Shown: positions 9,450-19,578 of the stretch, one piece after another | Position numbering within the stretch: the stretch's first letter is position 1 | Layout: every line of letters starts with the position of its first letter | Assembly (NCBI RefSeq): GCF_943590815.1 | Contig: NZ_CALSBS010000022.1 | Span: 1-64,000, forward strand | Length of the DNA: 64,000 nt | DNA from: Pseudocitrobacter vendiensis | GTDB lineage: Bacteria > Pseudomonadota > Gammaproteobacteria > Enterobacterales > Enterobacteriaceae | Direction: 5' to 3' | Notes under the pieces: model-generated | What the model saw: the letters and a program-made list of their open reading frames with translations, nothing else | What the model was told of the DNA's origin: nothing | Databases searched by the model: none | Translations under genes and position numbers: made by a program

Positions 9450-10547
9450 ATGAGCGCCTATTTGCTCCGCCGCTTATTGCTGATTATCCCGACGCTGTGG
9501 GCAATCATCACGCTTAACTTTTTTATTGTCCAGATTGCTCCCGGCGGCCCGGTCGATCAGGCCATTGCAGCCGTAGAATTCGGTAACCCGGGTGGCTTGC
9601 CCGGTACGAGCGGAGGCGGCTCCGGCGGCGGTCATGCACGCGCGGGCGTGGGTAATATCGCCGACAGCCAGTATCGCGGCGGGCGTGGCCTTGACCCGGA
9701 AGTGATCGCCGAAATCACCCAGCGCTACGGCTTTGATAAACCGCTGCACGAACGCTACTTTAAAATGCTGTGGGATTACATCCGCTTTGACTTCGGCAAC
9801 AGCCTGTTTCGTAACGCCTCCGTTTTACAGTTGATGAAGGACAGCCTGCCCGTATCAATCACGCTCGGCCTGTGGAGCACGCTGATTATTTACCTGGTGT
9901 CGATACCGCTGGGTATTCGCAAAGCGGTGCAAAACGGCAGCCGTTTCGACACCTGGAGCAGCGCACTGATTATTATCGGCTATGCCATTCCGGCGTTTCT
10001 GTTCGCTATCTTGTTGATTGTGTTCTTCGCTGGCGGTAGTTATTACGACCTGTTCCCGCTACGCGGGCTGGTATCGGCTAATTTCGATACGCTTCCCTGG
10101 TATCAGAAAATCACCGACTACCTCTGGCACATCACGCTGCCGGTGCTGGCGACGGTAATTGGCGGCTTTGCGGCGCTCACCATGCTGACCAAAAACTCGT
10201 TTCTTGACGAAATTCGCAAACAATACGTGGTCACCGCCCGCGCCAAAGGCGTCAGCGAGCACAATATCCTGTGGAAGCATATTTTTCGTAACGCCATGCT
10301 GCTGGTCATTGCCGGTTTTCCAGCCACCTTTATCAGCATGTTCTTTACCGGTTCGCTGTTGATTGAAGTGATGTTTTCTCTGAACGGGCTGGGGCTTCTG
10401 GGCTATGAGGCGACCGTCTCGCGCGACTACCCGGTGATGTTCGGCACGCTCTATATTTTCACGCTAATCGGCCTGTTGCTGAATATTGTCAGTGATATCA
10501 CTTATACGCTGGTCGATCCGCGCATCGATTTTGAGGGCCGGGGATGA
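9450..10547 (+). CDS. yejB: Peptide ABC transporter permease YejB
   Basis: Inner-membrane permease with the BPD_transp_1 fold, 365 residues (E. coli 364). A membrane segment at the N-terminus is followed by a long periplasmic loop. That loop includes a low-complexity Gly/Ser stretch near residues 49-66 that differs from the K-12 loop. Later membrane helices carry the EAA-type coupling segment [14 protein letters not shown]. The last four bases overlap yejE, which indicates translational coupling. Confidence 0.94.
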   Translation: MSAYLLRRLLLIIPTLWAIITLNFFIVQIAPGGPVDQAIAAVEFGNPGGLPGTSGGGSGGGHARAGVGNIADSQYRGGRGLDPEVIAEITQRYGFDKPLHERYFKMLWDYIRFDFGNSLFRNASVLQLMKDSLPVSITLGLWSTLIIYLVSIPLGIRKAVQNGSRFDTWSSALIIIGYAIPAFLFAILLIVFFAGGSYYDLFPLRGLVSANFDTLPWYQKITDYLWHITLPVLATVIGGFAALTMLTKNSFLDEIRKQYVVTARAKGVSEHNILWKHIFRNAMLLVIAGFPATFISMFFTGSLLIEVMFSLNGLGLLGYEATVSRDYPVMFGTLYIFTLIGLLLNIVSDITYTLVDPRIDFEGRG

Positions 10548-11569
10548 TGCCGTTAAACCCAATTAATCAGGCCCGCTGGGCGCGCTTTCGCCATAACCGT
10601 CGTGGCTACTGGTCGTTATGGATCTTTTTGATCGTCTTCGTATGCAGCATGTGTTCCGAACTCATCGCCAACGATCGTCCGCTACTGGTGCAGTATAAGG
10701 GCAGCCTCTATGTTCCGCTGTTTAAGGATTATAGCGAGCAAACCTTCGGCGGCCAGTTCGCCACCGCCGCCGATTACCAGGACCCGTGGCTGCGTAAGCA
10801 GTTGAGCGAAAATGGCTGGGTGCTGTGGGCGCCCGTTCGCTACGGTGCAACTACCATCGACTTTAATACGGATCTCCCCTTCCCTTCGCCACCTTCTTCG
10901 CAAAACTGGCTGGGCACCGACGCCAACGGCGGCGATGTGCTGGCGCGTATTCTCTACGGCACACGCATCTCAATTCTGTTTGGCCTGATGCTAACGATTT
11001 GTTCAAGCGTAATGGGCGTCGCGGCCGGCGCGATTCAGGGCTATTACGGTGGTAAGATTGACCTGTGGGGGCAACGCTTTATTGAGGTATGGTCCGGCAT
11101 GCCGACGCTGTTCTTGATAATTTTGCTCTCGAGCGTCGTGCAACCGGGTTTCTGGTGGCTGCTGGCAATCACCGTCCTGTTTGGCTGGATGGCGCTGGTC
11201 GGCGTAGTACGCGCGGAATTTTTACGCACGCGAAACTATGACTATATTCGCGCGGCACAGGCGCTGGGTGTGAGCGATCGCAGCATTATTACCCGCCATA
11301 TGCTGCCCAATGCGATGGTCGCCACCCTCACCTTCCTGCCGTTTATTTTATGCAGCTCGATTACCACGCTAACTTCGCTGGATTTTCTTGGCTTCGGCCT
11401 GCCGCTGGGGTCGCCGTCATTGGGTGAATTGCTGTTGCAGGGCAAGAATAACCTTCAGGCCCCGTGGCTCGGCATCACGGCGTTTCTTTCCGTTGCTGTG
11501 CTGTTGTCGCTGCTGATTTTTATCGGCGAAGCGGTGCGCGATGCTTTCGATCCGAATAAGGCGGTTTAA
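10544..11569 (+). CDS. yejE: Peptide ABC transporter permease YejE
   Basis: The second permease of the YejABEF importer, 341 residues as in E. coli. An N-terminal membrane anchor is followed by a periplasmic domain. The C-terminal permease core has the EAA-loop segment [15 protein letters not shown] that contacts the YejF ATPase. The ATG at 10544 lies inside the end of yejB, and yejF begins one base after the stop codon. Confidence 0.94.
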   Translation: MMPLNPINQARWARFRHNRRGYWSLWIFLIVFVCSMCSELIANDRPLLVQYKGSLYVPLFKDYSEQTFGGQFATAADYQDPWLRKQLSENGWVLWAPVRYGATTIDFNTDLPFPSPPSSQNWLGTDANGGDVLARILYGTRISILFGLMLTICSSVMGVAAGAIQGYYGGKIDLWGQRFIEVWSGMPTLFLIILLSSVVQPGFWWLLAITVLFGWMALVGVVRAEFLRTRNYDYIRAAQALGVSDRSIITRHMLPNAMVATLTFLPFILCSSITTLTSLDFLGFGLPLGSPSLGELLLQGKNNLQAPWLGITAFLSVAVLLSLLIFIGEAVRDAFDPNKAV

Positions 11570-11570
11570 G

Positions 11571-13160
11571 ATGAGTCATCCCCTCCTTGAAATAGACAAT
11601 CTTTCCATCGCCTTTCGCAATCAGGGCGTCACGCGCACGGTGGTCAGCGATCTCTCTTTACAGATAGACGCGGGCGAAACGCTGGCGCTGGTTGGGGAAT
11701 CGGGCTCTGGAAAAAGCGTCAGCGCGCTCTCCGTTTTGCGCCTGCTGCCGCAGCCGCCGGTGAGCTACCCTGGCGGCGATATCCGTTTTCAGGGGCAATC
11801 TCTTCTTCATGCCAGCGAACAGACGCTGCGTGGTGTGCGCGGCAACCGCATTGCGATGATTTTTCAGGAGCCGATGGTTTCACTGAACCCGCTACATACG
11901 CTGGAAAAACAGCTCTACGAAGTGCTCTCCCTGCACCGGGGTATGCGCAAAGAGCCCGCGCGGGCGGAAATGTTAGATTGTCTGGACAGGGTTGGCATCC
12001 GTCATGCCGCTAAACGACTGGCGGATTATCCGCATCAGCTTTCCGGCGGCGAACGTCAACGCGTGATGATTGCGATGGCATTGCTGACGCGCCCTGACCT
12101 GTTGATTGCTGATGAACCCACCACCGCGCTGGATGTGTCGGTACAGGCACAAATTCTCGCCCTGCTGCGCGAGCTAAAGCATGAGTTAAATATGGGGCTG
12201 CTGTTTATCACCCATAACCTGAGTATTGTTCGCCAACTGGCTGACCGGGTGGCGGTCATGCAGCAGGGCCGCTGCGCTGAGCAGAATGGCGCTCAGGCGC
12301 TGTTTGCCGCGCCCGTTCATCCATACACCCGCAAGCTGCTCGACAGCGAGCCGTCAGGCTCTCCGGTTCCTTTACCGGCGGATGCCGCCACGTTGCTGAC
12401 GGTGAACGATCTCAGCGTCGAATTTCCGATTCGTAAAGGCGTCCTGCGCCGCATTGTCGATAACAATCGCGTGGTGAACAACGTAAGCTTTACCCTGCGC
12501 ACGGGCGAAACGCTGGGGCTGGTTGGAGAATCGGGTTCCGGTAAAAGTACCACGGGGCTGGCGCTGCTGCGGCTTATTGCCTCAAAAGGCGAAATCCAGT
12601 TTGCCGGGGAAATGTTGCAGGGCCGCAGCCGTAAGCAGCTCCTGCCGCTGCGCCATCGCATTCAGGTGGTCTTTCAGGACCCGAACTCGTCGCTTAACCC
12701 GCGTTTGAACGCACTGCAAATCATTGAAGAAGGTTTACGGGTACACCACCCGGCATTGTCGGCAGCGGATCGCGAGCAGCGCGTGATTCAGGCCATGCAG
12801 GAAGTGGGGTTAGATCCCGACACGCGTCAACGCTATCCGGCGGAATTTTCCGGCGGTCAACGTCAGCGTATCGCCATCGCGCGGGCGCTGATCCTGAAAC
12901 CGGAATTGATCATCCTCGATGAACCCACGTCATCGCTCGATCGCACCGTTCAGGCGCAGATACTGGCATTATTGAAGGAATTGCAGAAGAAGTACCGGCT
13001 GGCGTATATCTTTATCAGCCACGACCTGCACGTGGTACGGTCGCTGTGCCATCAGGTGATTGTGCTGCGACAGGGAAAAGTGGTCGAACAGGGTGAGTGC
13101 CAGCGCGTTTTCGCTGCACCAGAGCAGGATTACACCCGCCAGCTCATTACGCTGAGCTGA
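11571..13160 (+). CDS. yejF: Peptide ABC transporter tandem ATPase YejF
   Basis: Cytoplasmic ATPase with two complete nucleotide-binding domains fused, 529 residues. Each half has a Walker A GESGSGKS, an ABC signature (LSGGERQR in the first, FSGGQRQR in the second) and a Walker B (LLIADEPT and LIILDEPT). The ATG at 11571 is preferred over an upstream in-frame start at 11541 because it yields the family length and lies just after the yejE stop. It ends convergently, three bases from yejG. Confidence 0.95.
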   Translation: MSHPLLEIDNLSIAFRNQGVTRTVVSDLSLQIDAGETLALVGESGSGKSVSALSVLRLLPQPPVSYPGGDIRFQGQSLLHASEQTLRGVRGNRIAMIFQEPMVSLNPLHTLEKQLYEVLSLHRGMRKEPARAEMLDCLDRVGIRHAAKRLADYPHQLSGGERQRVMIAMALLTRPDLLIADEPTTALDVSVQAQILALLRELKHELNMGLLFITHNLSIVRQLADRVAVMQQGRCAEQNGAQALFAAPVHPYTRKLLDSEPSGSPVPLPADAATLLTVNDLSVEFPIRKGVLRRIVDNNRVVNNVSFTLRTGETLGLVGESGSGKSTTGLALLRLIASKGEIQFAGEMLQGRSRKQLLPLRHRIQVVFQDPNSSLNPRLNALQIIEEGLRVHHPALSAADREQRVIQAMQEVGLDPDTRQRYPAEFSGGQRQRIAIARALILKPELIILDEPTSSLDRTVQAQILALLKELQKKYRLAYIFISHDLHVVRSLCHQVIVLRQGKVVEQGECQRVFAAPEQDYTRQLITLS

Positions 13161-13163
13161 CGA

Positions 13164-13508
13164 TTAAAATGGATTATTGCCAGAGAACGTTTCGGCAATC
13201 GCCACGCCAAAATTTTTCAACCGACAAGTTGCGGCACATTCGTCCTGACGTTTAACAAACAGGCATGGCTCCCCTTCACACTCCAGAACGGAGCTTTCCA
13301 GCGAGATATCCGACAGCGCCTGGCTTAAGGTATGCATCACCGGCCAGGCATTATCACCATCCGGGCTCAGCAGCTTAAGGGCCACTAGGGCATTTTCGTT
13401 GCTATCGCCACTTTGCGGAATCGGTTCAACTCTTGAACCTGCGAAACCCGCTGCCCAGCGATAATCCTGAGGCAGTCGATGTACTATTGAAAGCTGTAAT
13501 GTGGTCAC
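13164..13508 (-). CDS. yejG: Conserved small protein YejG
   Basis: A 114-residue protein matching E. coli YejG in length and position, facing yejF. No membrane segment or recognised catalytic motif is visible. Several cysteines are present in the C-terminal half, including a CEGEPCLF segment. Its function is not established; a role in aminoglycoside tolerance has been reported for the family, but I cannot judge that from sequence. It is probably expressed from the 13509-13810 region. Confidence 0.88.
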   Translation of the reverse strand: MTTLQLSIVHRLPQDYRWAAGFAGSRVEPIPQSGDSNENALVALKLLSPDGDNAWPVMHTLSQALSDISLESSVLECEGEPCLFVKRQDECAATCRLKNFGVAIAETFSGNNPF

Positions 13509-13849
13509 GTTTTTTTCCCCGGAAGCAATTTACTTCACAATTATTTTACATCCATATTAACACATTGTTGACAAATCGTCCTGCATCCAGAAAAAAACGC
13601 CTGTAACTACGGCTTATTCATTGACTGAGTGATTATTTTTGTCGCGACAAGCGAATTGGGTCATGCTTTTCGGCGCTATATGTACCCGTTTCTGTGATCC
13701 AACACAACCTTTTTATCTACAACAATGTGACTTTTTACATTATTAGATTTTACATAAAAGAAACATACATAAGTACCATGAATAGTACTTCGGTTGATAT
13801 GCATCAAAAAAAAGGGGCGAAAAATCGCCCCTTTATCAAAATGTTTGTA
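13509..13849. other. Intergenic region upstream of yejG and downstream of bcr
   Basis: About 340 AT-rich bases. The right end holds the bcr terminator (13812-13833). A perfect 12-base palindrome TTGTCGCGACAA lies at 13639-13650, about 130 bases upstream of the yejG start. No convincing ORF was found. Confidence 0.55.
13812..13833 (-). terminator. Rho-independent terminator of bcr
   Basis: The stem AAGGGGCGA/TCGCCCCTT is flanked on the low-coordinate side by an A-run, which becomes a U-run in the minus-strand transcript. It lies 17 bases past the bcr stop. Confidence 0.9.
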
Positions 13850-15043
13850 CTACGCACATTTTCGCCGACGGCTGGCGTAAAGCAGGAAAAAGAGCGAACA
13901 GCTTGCACACAGCCCAATGGAGAGAATCATCGGCCAGGCGGAGTTGAAGGTTGCCAGCGACAGCAGCGCGCCAATGATAGCGCCAATACCGAAGCGGAAG
14001 GTTCCGGCAAGCGACGACGCCGTGCCTGCCATATGCGGGAACTCGTCGAGAATAACGGCCATCGCATTTGAGGAGACCATCGATACGCAACCGACAAATA
14101 CCGCAATCCCTAACACCAGCGACCAGAATCCGACGTCCAGCAATGCGCACGCCACCATCCACACCGCCATGGCAAACTGTACAAACAACCCGGCGCGAAA
14201 CATATTTAATGCCCCGACCCGGCGCACAATACGGCTGTTGATGGTGGTCATGATGAACAGGAAGACGATATTCAGCGCGAAGTAGTAGCCAAAATGCTGA
14301 GGCGAAACATGGTTAAGCTCAATATAAACAAACGGCCCGGCACTCAGAAACGAGAACATCGCGGCAAAGCTAAAACCGCTCGCCAGCATATACGAGAGTA
14401 CGCGTTTGTGACGGAACAGTGAGGCGAAGTTGCCCAGCACCGTGCGCAAATGAAACTTCTGCCGCTTCTCAACGGGCAGCGTTTCCGCGATAAAGAACCA
14501 GATAGCCAGCGACGCCAACAGTGCAGCCGCCGCCAGTATCCAGAAGATCGCCCGCCAGCTAAACCAAACCAGCACTGCCCCACCGACCATTGGTGCCAAC
14601 AGCGGCGCAATCGTCGTGACCAGCATGACAAACGACATCATCCTTGAGAACTCTTCTTTCGGGTAGATATCGCGCATCAGGGCGTTAATCACTACGCTTG
14701 CCGCCGCTGCCGCCAGGCCGTGGAAGAAGCGCATCACAATGAGCTGATCGATGCTTTTTGACAGCGCGCAGGCCATGGCGGCAACCGCAAAAATCAGCGT
14801 CCCGCCAAGGATAACCGGCTTACGCCCAAGGCTATCGGCCATCGGGCCGTACAGCAGTTGTCCGACAGCAAACCCCAGAATATAGGTGCTGAGGGTCATT
14901 TGTGCGCTTCCGGCCGGTACGCCAAACTGTTGTGAAATAACCGGCAGCGCCGGGAGATACATATCAATAGAAAGCGGCATCAGCATGGCCAACAGGCCAA
15001 GGATAAACACGATATTGAATGATGAAGGCTGCCTGGATGTCAC
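13850..15043 (-). CDS. bcr: Bicyclomycin/multidrug MFS efflux pump Bcr
   Basis: An inner-membrane drug:H+ antiporter of the MFS DHA1 family, 397 residues with about twelve hydrophobic helices. The family motif A loop reads [12 protein letters not shown] near residues 61-72. It exports bicyclomycin, sulfonamides and some dipeptides in E. coli. It is encoded 14 bases downstream of rsuA in the same direction, as in K-12, so the two are probably cotranscribed. Confidence 0.95.
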   Translation of the reverse strand: MTSRQPSSFNIVFILGLLAMLMPLSIDMYLPALPVISQQFGVPAGSAQMTLSTYILGFAVGQLLYGPMADSLGRKPVILGGTLIFAVAAMACALSKSIDQLIVMRFFHGLAAAAASVVINALMRDIYPKEEFSRMMSFVMLVTTIAPLLAPMVGGAVLVWFSWRAIFWILAAAALLASLAIWFFIAETLPVEKRQKFHLRTVLGNFASLFRHKRVLSYMLASGFSFAAMFSFLSAGPFVYIELNHVSPQHFGYYFALNIVFLFIMTTINSRIVRRVGALNMFRAGLFVQFAMAVWMVACALLDVGFWSLVLGIAVFVGCVSMVSSNAMAVILDEFPHMAGTASSLAGTFRFGIGAIIGALLSLATFNSAWPMILSIGLCASCSLFFLLYASRRRKCA

Positions 15044-15057
15044 AAGTTACCTCAATG

Positions 15058-15765
15058 TTAGCGTGGCGGTAGGCCGACGCTTGCGATTTCTTCTTCAGTT
15101 AACGGACGGTATTCGCCCGGCTCAAGGTCGTCGTCGAGTGCAATCTCACCGATACGTTCACGATGCAGACCCACCACATGGTTGCCCACGGCGGCGAACA
15201 TACGTTTCACCTGGTGATAGCGGCCTTCGCTGATGGTCAGTCGCACCTGCGTCGGGGTAATCACTTCCAGCACCGCCGGTTTGGTGAGATCTTTCTCGTT
15301 GTGCAGTTGAACGCCTTTGGCGAACTGCGCTGCGGTATCGTCGCTGACCGGGTTTTCCAGGGTCACGAGATAGGTTTTTTCACAATGGTGGCGCGGTGAA
15401 GTGATACGGTGCGACCACTGGCCGTCATCGGTCATCAGTACCAGGCCGGTGGTGTCGATATCCAGGCGCCCGGCAGCATGCAGTTTGTGCGCCACGGGTT
15501 CATCAAGGAAATAGAGCACAGTAGGATGATCCGGATCGTCGGTTGAGCAGACATACCCTTCCGGTTTGTTGAGCATAAAGTAGCGCGGGCCGTGCTGCTG
15601 GGCCAGAGGGTTCCCCTCGTAAGCCACCTCATGTTCAGGAAGCAGTTTAAACGCCGTATCTCGCACAATTTCGCCATCCACGGTAATGTGGTTGCCGCGG
15701 ATTTGACGCCCGGCAATAGCACGGCTGACGCCGAGTTGCTGAGCGATAAACTTATCAAGTCGCAT
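15058..15765 (-). CDS. rsuA: 16S rRNA pseudouridine(516) synthase RsuA
   Basis: RsuA makes pseudouridine 516 in 16S rRNA during small-subunit assembly. It has 235 residues: an N-terminal S4-like RNA-binding domain ([16 protein letters not shown]...) followed by the catalytic domain with [14 protein letters not shown], where the aspartate is the expected nucleophile. The start at 15765 is used because it gives the exact family N-terminus; the reading frame continues to 15918 but that extension is not conserved. First gene of a likely rsuA-bcr unit, divergent from radD. Confidence 0.96.
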   Translation of the reverse strand: MRLDKFIAQQLGVSRAIAGRQIRGNHITVDGEIVRDTAFKLLPEHEVAYEGNPLAQQHGPRYFMLNKPEGYVCSTDDPDHPTVLYFLDEPVAHKLHAAGRLDIDTTGLVLMTDDGQWSHRITSPRHHCEKTYLVTLENPVSDDTAAQFAKGVQLHNEKDLTKPAVLEVITPTQVRLTISEGRYHQVKRMFAAVGNHVVGLHRERIGEIALDDDLEPGEYRPLTEEEIASVGLPPR

Positions 15766-15916
15766 GAAAATTTTTAGCCTGTATGATGCCGGGTGTCGGG
15801 CGACGCGCCCGAAAAATGGAGTTTTAACAACAATCAAGTATAACGGGGTTGTTATACCACTCAAGCGAAAAGATTCGTGGCATACTAATCGCGAGCAAAA
15901 CCAATAAACGAGCCCC

Positions 15917-17677
15917 ATGACTTTTACACTTCGCCCCTATCAACAGGAAGCCGTCGACGCCACTCTTAACCACTTTCGCCACCATCAGCACCCTGCCGTG
16001 ATTGTGCTGCCTACCGGTGCGGGCAAAAGCCTGGTGATTGCCGAACTGGCCAGACTGGCGCGTGGACGTGTGTTAGTACTTGCACATGTTAAGGAGTTGG
16101 TCGCGCAGAACCACGCCAAATATTGCGCGCTGGGCCTTGACGCCGATATCTACGCGGCGGGCCTGAAGAAGAAAGAGAGCCACGGCAAAGTGGTGTTTGG
16201 TAGCGTACAGTCCGTCGCGCGCAATCTCGACCATTTCAGGAGTGAATTTTCGCTGTTGATCGTCGACGAGTGCCACCGTATCAGCGATGACGACGACAGC
16301 CAGTATCAACAAATCCTTGCCCACCTGAAGAGCGTAAACCCAACGGTACGCCTGCTAGGGCTGACCGCCACGCCCTTCCGCCTGGGAAAAGGCTGGATTT
16401 ATCAGTTCCACTATCACGGTATGGTACGCGGCGACGAAAAAGCCCTTTTCCGTGATTGCATCTATGAGCTACCGCTGCGCTATATGATTAAACACGGCTA
16501 TCTGACGCCGCCCGAGCAGCTTGATATGCCGGTGGTACAATACGATTTCAGCCGCCTGCAGGCGAACAGCAACGGCCTGTTCAGCGAAACGGATCTCAAT
16601 CGCGAGCTGAAGCAGCAAAAACGCATTACGCCGCACATTATCAGCCAGATTGAAGAGTTTGCCCAGGACCGCAAAGGGGTGATGATTTTCGCCGCCACCG
16701 TTGAACACGCGCGCGAAATCACCGGGCTGCTGCCCGCGAACGATGCGGCGCTGATTACCGGTGAAACGCCCGGCCCGATGCGTGATGAACTGATTGAAGC
16801 CTTCAAAGCGCAGACGTTTCGTTATCTGGTGAACGTGTCGGTATTAACCACCGGCTTTGACGCCCCGCATGTTGATCTCATCGCTATCCTGCGGCCAACC
16901 GAATCAGTGAGTCTTTACCAACAAATTGTCGGTCGCGGCCTGCGCCTGTCGCCGGGAAAAACGGACTGCCTCATTCTGGACTACGCCGGAAATCCTCATG
17001 ACCTTTACGCCCCGGAAGTTGGCGCGCCAAAAGGCAAAAGTGACAACGTGCCAGTCCAGGTTTTCTGCCCCGGCTGCGGCTTTGCCAATACCTTCTGGGG
17101 CAAAACCACCGCTGACGGCACGTTGATTGAACACTTTGGCCGCCGCTGTCAGGGTTGGCTGGAAGATGACGAAGGGCACCGGGAGCAGTGCGACTACCGC
17201 TTCCGCTTCAAAAATTGCCCGCAGTGTAATGCGGAAAATGATATCGCCGCCCGCCGCTGTCGGGAGTGTGACACCATACTGGTCGACCCGGACGATATGT
17301 TGAAAGCGGCGTTAAAGCTGAAAGATGCGCTGGTGCTGCGCTGTAGCGGCATGGTGCTTCAGGACGGCGCGGATGACAAAGGCGCGTGGCTAAAAATCAC
17401 CTACTACGATGAAGACGGTGCCGATGTAAGTGAGCGCTTCCGTCTGCACACACCGGCGCAACGTACCGCCTTTGAGCAATTGTTTATGCGCCCGCATACC
17501 CGCATACCGGGCGTGCCGCTAAGCTGGATAACTCCTTCCGACATCATTGCCCAACAGGCGTTATTACGTCACCCCGATTTTGTCGTCGCCCGTCAAAAGG
17601 GACAGTTCTGGCAGGTGCGCGAAAAGGTTTTCGACTACGAAGGCCGCTTCCGTCGCGCCAATGAATTACGCGGATAA
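15917..17677 (+). CDS. radD: DNA repair helicase-like protein RadD (YejH)
   Basis: A superfamily 2 ATPase of 586 residues, the same length as E. coli RadD, which works with RecA and SSB in double-strand break repair and template switching. Visible motifs are Walker A PTGAGKS near 33-39, DECH box near 115, LTATPFR (motif III), and [13 protein letters not shown] (motif VI) near 338-350. A C-terminal zinc-finger region follows, with several CxxC pairs (CPGCGF, CPQCNAE, CRECD). It is divergent from rsuA. Confidence 0.94.
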   Translation: MTFTLRPYQQEAVDATLNHFRHHQHPAVIVLPTGAGKSLVIAELARLARGRVLVLAHVKELVAQNHAKYCALGLDADIYAAGLKKKESHGKVVFGSVQSVARNLDHFRSEFSLLIVDECHRISDDDDSQYQQILAHLKSVNPTVRLLGLTATPFRLGKGWIYQFHYHGMVRGDEKALFRDCIYELPLRYMIKHGYLTPPEQLDMPVVQYDFSRLQANSNGLFSETDLNRELKQQKRITPHIISQIEEFAQDRKGVMIFAATVEHAREITGLLPANDAALITGETPGPMRDELIEAFKAQTFRYLVNVSVLTTGFDAPHVDLIAILRPTESVSLYQQIVGRGLRLSPGKTDCLILDYAGNPHDLYAPEVGAPKGKSDNVPVQVFCPGCGFANTFWGKTTADGTLIEHFGRRCQGWLEDDEGHREQCDYRFRFKNCPQCNAENDIAARRCRECDTILVDPDDMLKAALKLKDALVLRCSGMVLQDGADDKGAWLKITYYDEDGADVSERFRLHTPAQRTAFEQLFMRPHTRIPGVPLSWITPSDIIAQQALLRHPDFVVARQKGQFWQVREKVFDYEGRFRRANELRG

Positions 17678-17689
17678 GCGCGCTTTTGA

Positions 17690-17718
17690 TTGATGTGGCG
17701 CGCATTTAAGTATAAAAT
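17690..17718 (+). promoter_or_regulatory. Predicted sigma-70 promoter of rplY
   Basis: TTGATG (17690-17695) and TAAAAT (17713-17718) are separated by 17 bases. The predicted transcript has a leader of about 75 bases. The leader contains a hairpin CCTGCT..AGCAGG near 17755-17781. E. coli rplY is autogenously repressed by L25 through its leader, and this hairpin region is the likely equivalent. Confidence 0.6.
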
Positions 17719-17800
17719 GCCGCCCGCTTTCACATCCGTGAAGCAGATCATTTGCCTGCTGCTGGGTCGCCTGTAGCAGGAACAATTAAGAGAGATTTAA

Positions 17801-18085
17801 ATGTTTACTATCAATGCAGAAGCACGTAAAGAGCAGGGTAAGGGTGCGAGCCGCCGCCTGCGCGCAGCTAACAAGTTCCCGGCTATCATCTATGGTGGCG
17901 AAGCTGCTCCGGTTGCAATCGAACTGGATCACGACAAACTGTGGAACATGCAGGACAAAGCTGAGTTTTACGCAGAAGTTGTTACCATCGTAATCGATGG
18001 CAAAGAAGAAAAAGTGAAAGTTCAGGCTGTACAGCGTCACGCTTACAAACCGAAACTGACTCACATCGACTTCGTTCGCGCGTAA
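17801..18085 (+). CDS. rplY: 50S ribosomal protein L25
   Basis: A 94-residue 5S-rRNA-binding ribosomal protein, the short enterobacterial form without the C-terminal CTC extension. It begins [19 protein letters not shown], with the RNA-contacting basic N-terminus intact. AGAGAG lies upstream of the ATG at suitable spacing. Codon use is strongly biased, as expected for a highly expressed gene. It is monocistronic, with its own promoter and terminator. Confidence 0.98.
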   Translation: MFTINAEARKEQGKGASRRLRAANKFPAIIYGGEAAPVAIELDHDKLWNMQDKAEFYAEVVTIVIDGKEEKVKVQAVQRHAYKPKLTHIDFVRA

Positions 18086-18103
18086 TCGCTGACAAGTTGT
18101 GAA

Positions 18104-18129
18104 GAAGCCCCGCATTGCGGGGCTTTTTT
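18104..18129 (+). terminator. Rho-independent terminator between rplY and yejK
   Basis: The stem AAGCCCC/GGGGCTT with a short loop is followed by six T residues. It lies between convergent rplY and yejK. Confidence 0.9.
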
Positions 18130-18140
18130 GTGGGCGGTGC

Positions 18141-19145
18141 TTATTTGCCGCCCACGCGACGCTGAAGCTGATCGCGCAGGTTCGGCGGCGTGCCTTTAAT
18201 GGTCAGCGTGTCGGTAGCCGGGTCCCAGAAAATACGCTCGCCCAGCAGCAGAGAGTCAAAGTTAATCGTCAAGCCGCCACCGCTACCGGCAAACTTCGTC
18301 AACTGACGCAAAGTACTGCGGTCCGCCGGGAAGCTCTCTTCCAGTTCATAGCCTTTTTCAGCCGTAAACTCGCTAAAGCTCACTTCGCTAACGCCGGAAA
18401 TCTCTTTGGAAAGTGATTCCAGTTCAATCTCTTCGCCCGCCTGCAACTGCTCATTGCAGTAGTCGTAAACCTGCTTGCGCACGGTCTGACGCTCGTTTTT
18501 ATCGAGCTGTGCTTCGGCCGAGAAATCATCCAGCGCCTGCAACAGACCACGGTTTTGCACTTTGGCATTCAACCCTTCGCTGGCGCCGAGGAAATCCATA
18601 AAGAAATCCGCGACTTTACGCCCAACTCGCCCTTTCAGGAACGTCAGGTAACGGGTCGATTCCGGGTTAGTTTCCCACTCGGTTAAATCGATACGGGCCA
18701 CAATATCCGCATGATTGATATCGAGATAATGCGTGGAGCTGATATCCAGCTGTTCGTTGACGCGCATGCTGCTGAGATTATTCAGCACCGCCACCAGCAG
18801 GTATTCCACCGCCAGATAGCGATAATGACAAAACAGCACAATGCCGCCGTCCGCAAACGGATATTTTGCCAGCTCATCGCGCAAACGACCGGTCGCCGCC
18901 CGGCTGAATGCCAGAAAATCTTCTTCGCCCTGACGCTGAAGGCGCAACGCCTGCGCCAGCTCGCTTTCTTCGTTAAACAGCCCGTAGGCCTTATTTTTAG
19001 CGCTGTAGACCCGGTGCAGTTCCGCCATCATCTCTTCGACGGGCGCAGTGGGCTCCAGCAGCGAATCACGCAGTACCAGTTCAAGCGTCTGCTCATCGCG
19101 TTTGATAAGCTGGTGCAACGCAATCTGGTCGATATCCAGACTCAT
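18141..19145 (-). CDS. yejK: Nucleoid-associated protein YejK (NdpA)
   Basis: A 334-residue nucleoid-associated protein matching E. coli YejK (335 aa), a spermidine-nucleoid protein reported to modulate topoisomerases and gyrase. No enzyme motif is visible, and the fold is mostly alpha/beta. The start [16 protein letters not shown] at 19145 is preceded by a purine-rich AAAGGAGAG. The frame runs open upstream to 19409, but that extension is not conserved. It is divergent from yejL-yejM. Confidence 0.94.
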   Translation of the reverse strand: MSLDIDQIALHQLIKRDEQTLELVLRDSLLEPTAPVEEMMAELHRVYSAKNKAYGLFNEESELAQALRLQRQGEEDFLAFSRAATGRLRDELAKYPFADGGIVLFCHYRYLAVEYLLVAVLNNLSSMRVNEQLDISSTHYLDINHADIVARIDLTEWETNPESTRYLTFLKGRVGRKVADFFMDFLGASEGLNAKVQNRGLLQALDDFSAEAQLDKNERQTVRKQVYDYCNEQLQAGEEIELESLSKEISGVSEVSFSEFTAEKGYELEESFPADRSTLRQLTKFAGSGGGLTINFDSLLLGERIFWDPATDTLTIKGTPPNLRDQLQRRVGGK

Positions 19146-19331
19146 GTTAAACTCTCCTTTTAGGAAGGGTGTATTCAACCACCCCTTAGGCTGCTGTGCA
19201 ACTTGCTCTTTCTTCCAACGCCTGATCCTTTCGCCCATGAGGAAAGGATGACGTTTAAGGCGAAAAAATGCGGAAAAAATGCTGGTGCTACGGTAATATA
19301 TTGCCCTTCCATATATAGACAGATTTGATTT

Positions 19332-19559
19332 ATGCCACAACATTCCCGCTACAGTGATGAACACGTTGAACGACTGCTCAGTGAACTGGTCAACGTACTG
19401 GAACAACACAAGACTCCAACAGACCTCTCTTTGATGGTTCTGGGGAACATGGTGACGAACCTGATTAACAGCAGCGTCGCCCCGGCTCAGCGCCAGGCTA
19501 TCGCCCGCTCGTTTGCTCAGGCGTTACAGTCTTCTATTAACGACGACCCGGCGCACTAA
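19332..19559 (+). CDS. yejL: Conserved small protein YejL (UPF0352)
   Basis: A 75-residue helical protein of the UPF0352 family, beginning [19 protein letters not shown]. Function is unknown; a short dimerising helix bundle is known for the family. It lies 19 bases upstream of yejM in the same direction and is probably cotranscribed with it, as in E. coli. Confidence 0.93.
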   Translation: MPQHSRYSDEHVERLLSELVNVLEQHKTPTDLSLMVLGNMVTNLINSSVAPAQRQAIARSFAQALQSSINDDPAH

Positions 19560-19578
19560 GGGATACACACAACAGTTT

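Noticed and set aside
13694..14071. 125-residue open frame between yejG and bcr
   Set aside because: It overlaps the bcr terminator and bcr coding region on the other strand; no homology.
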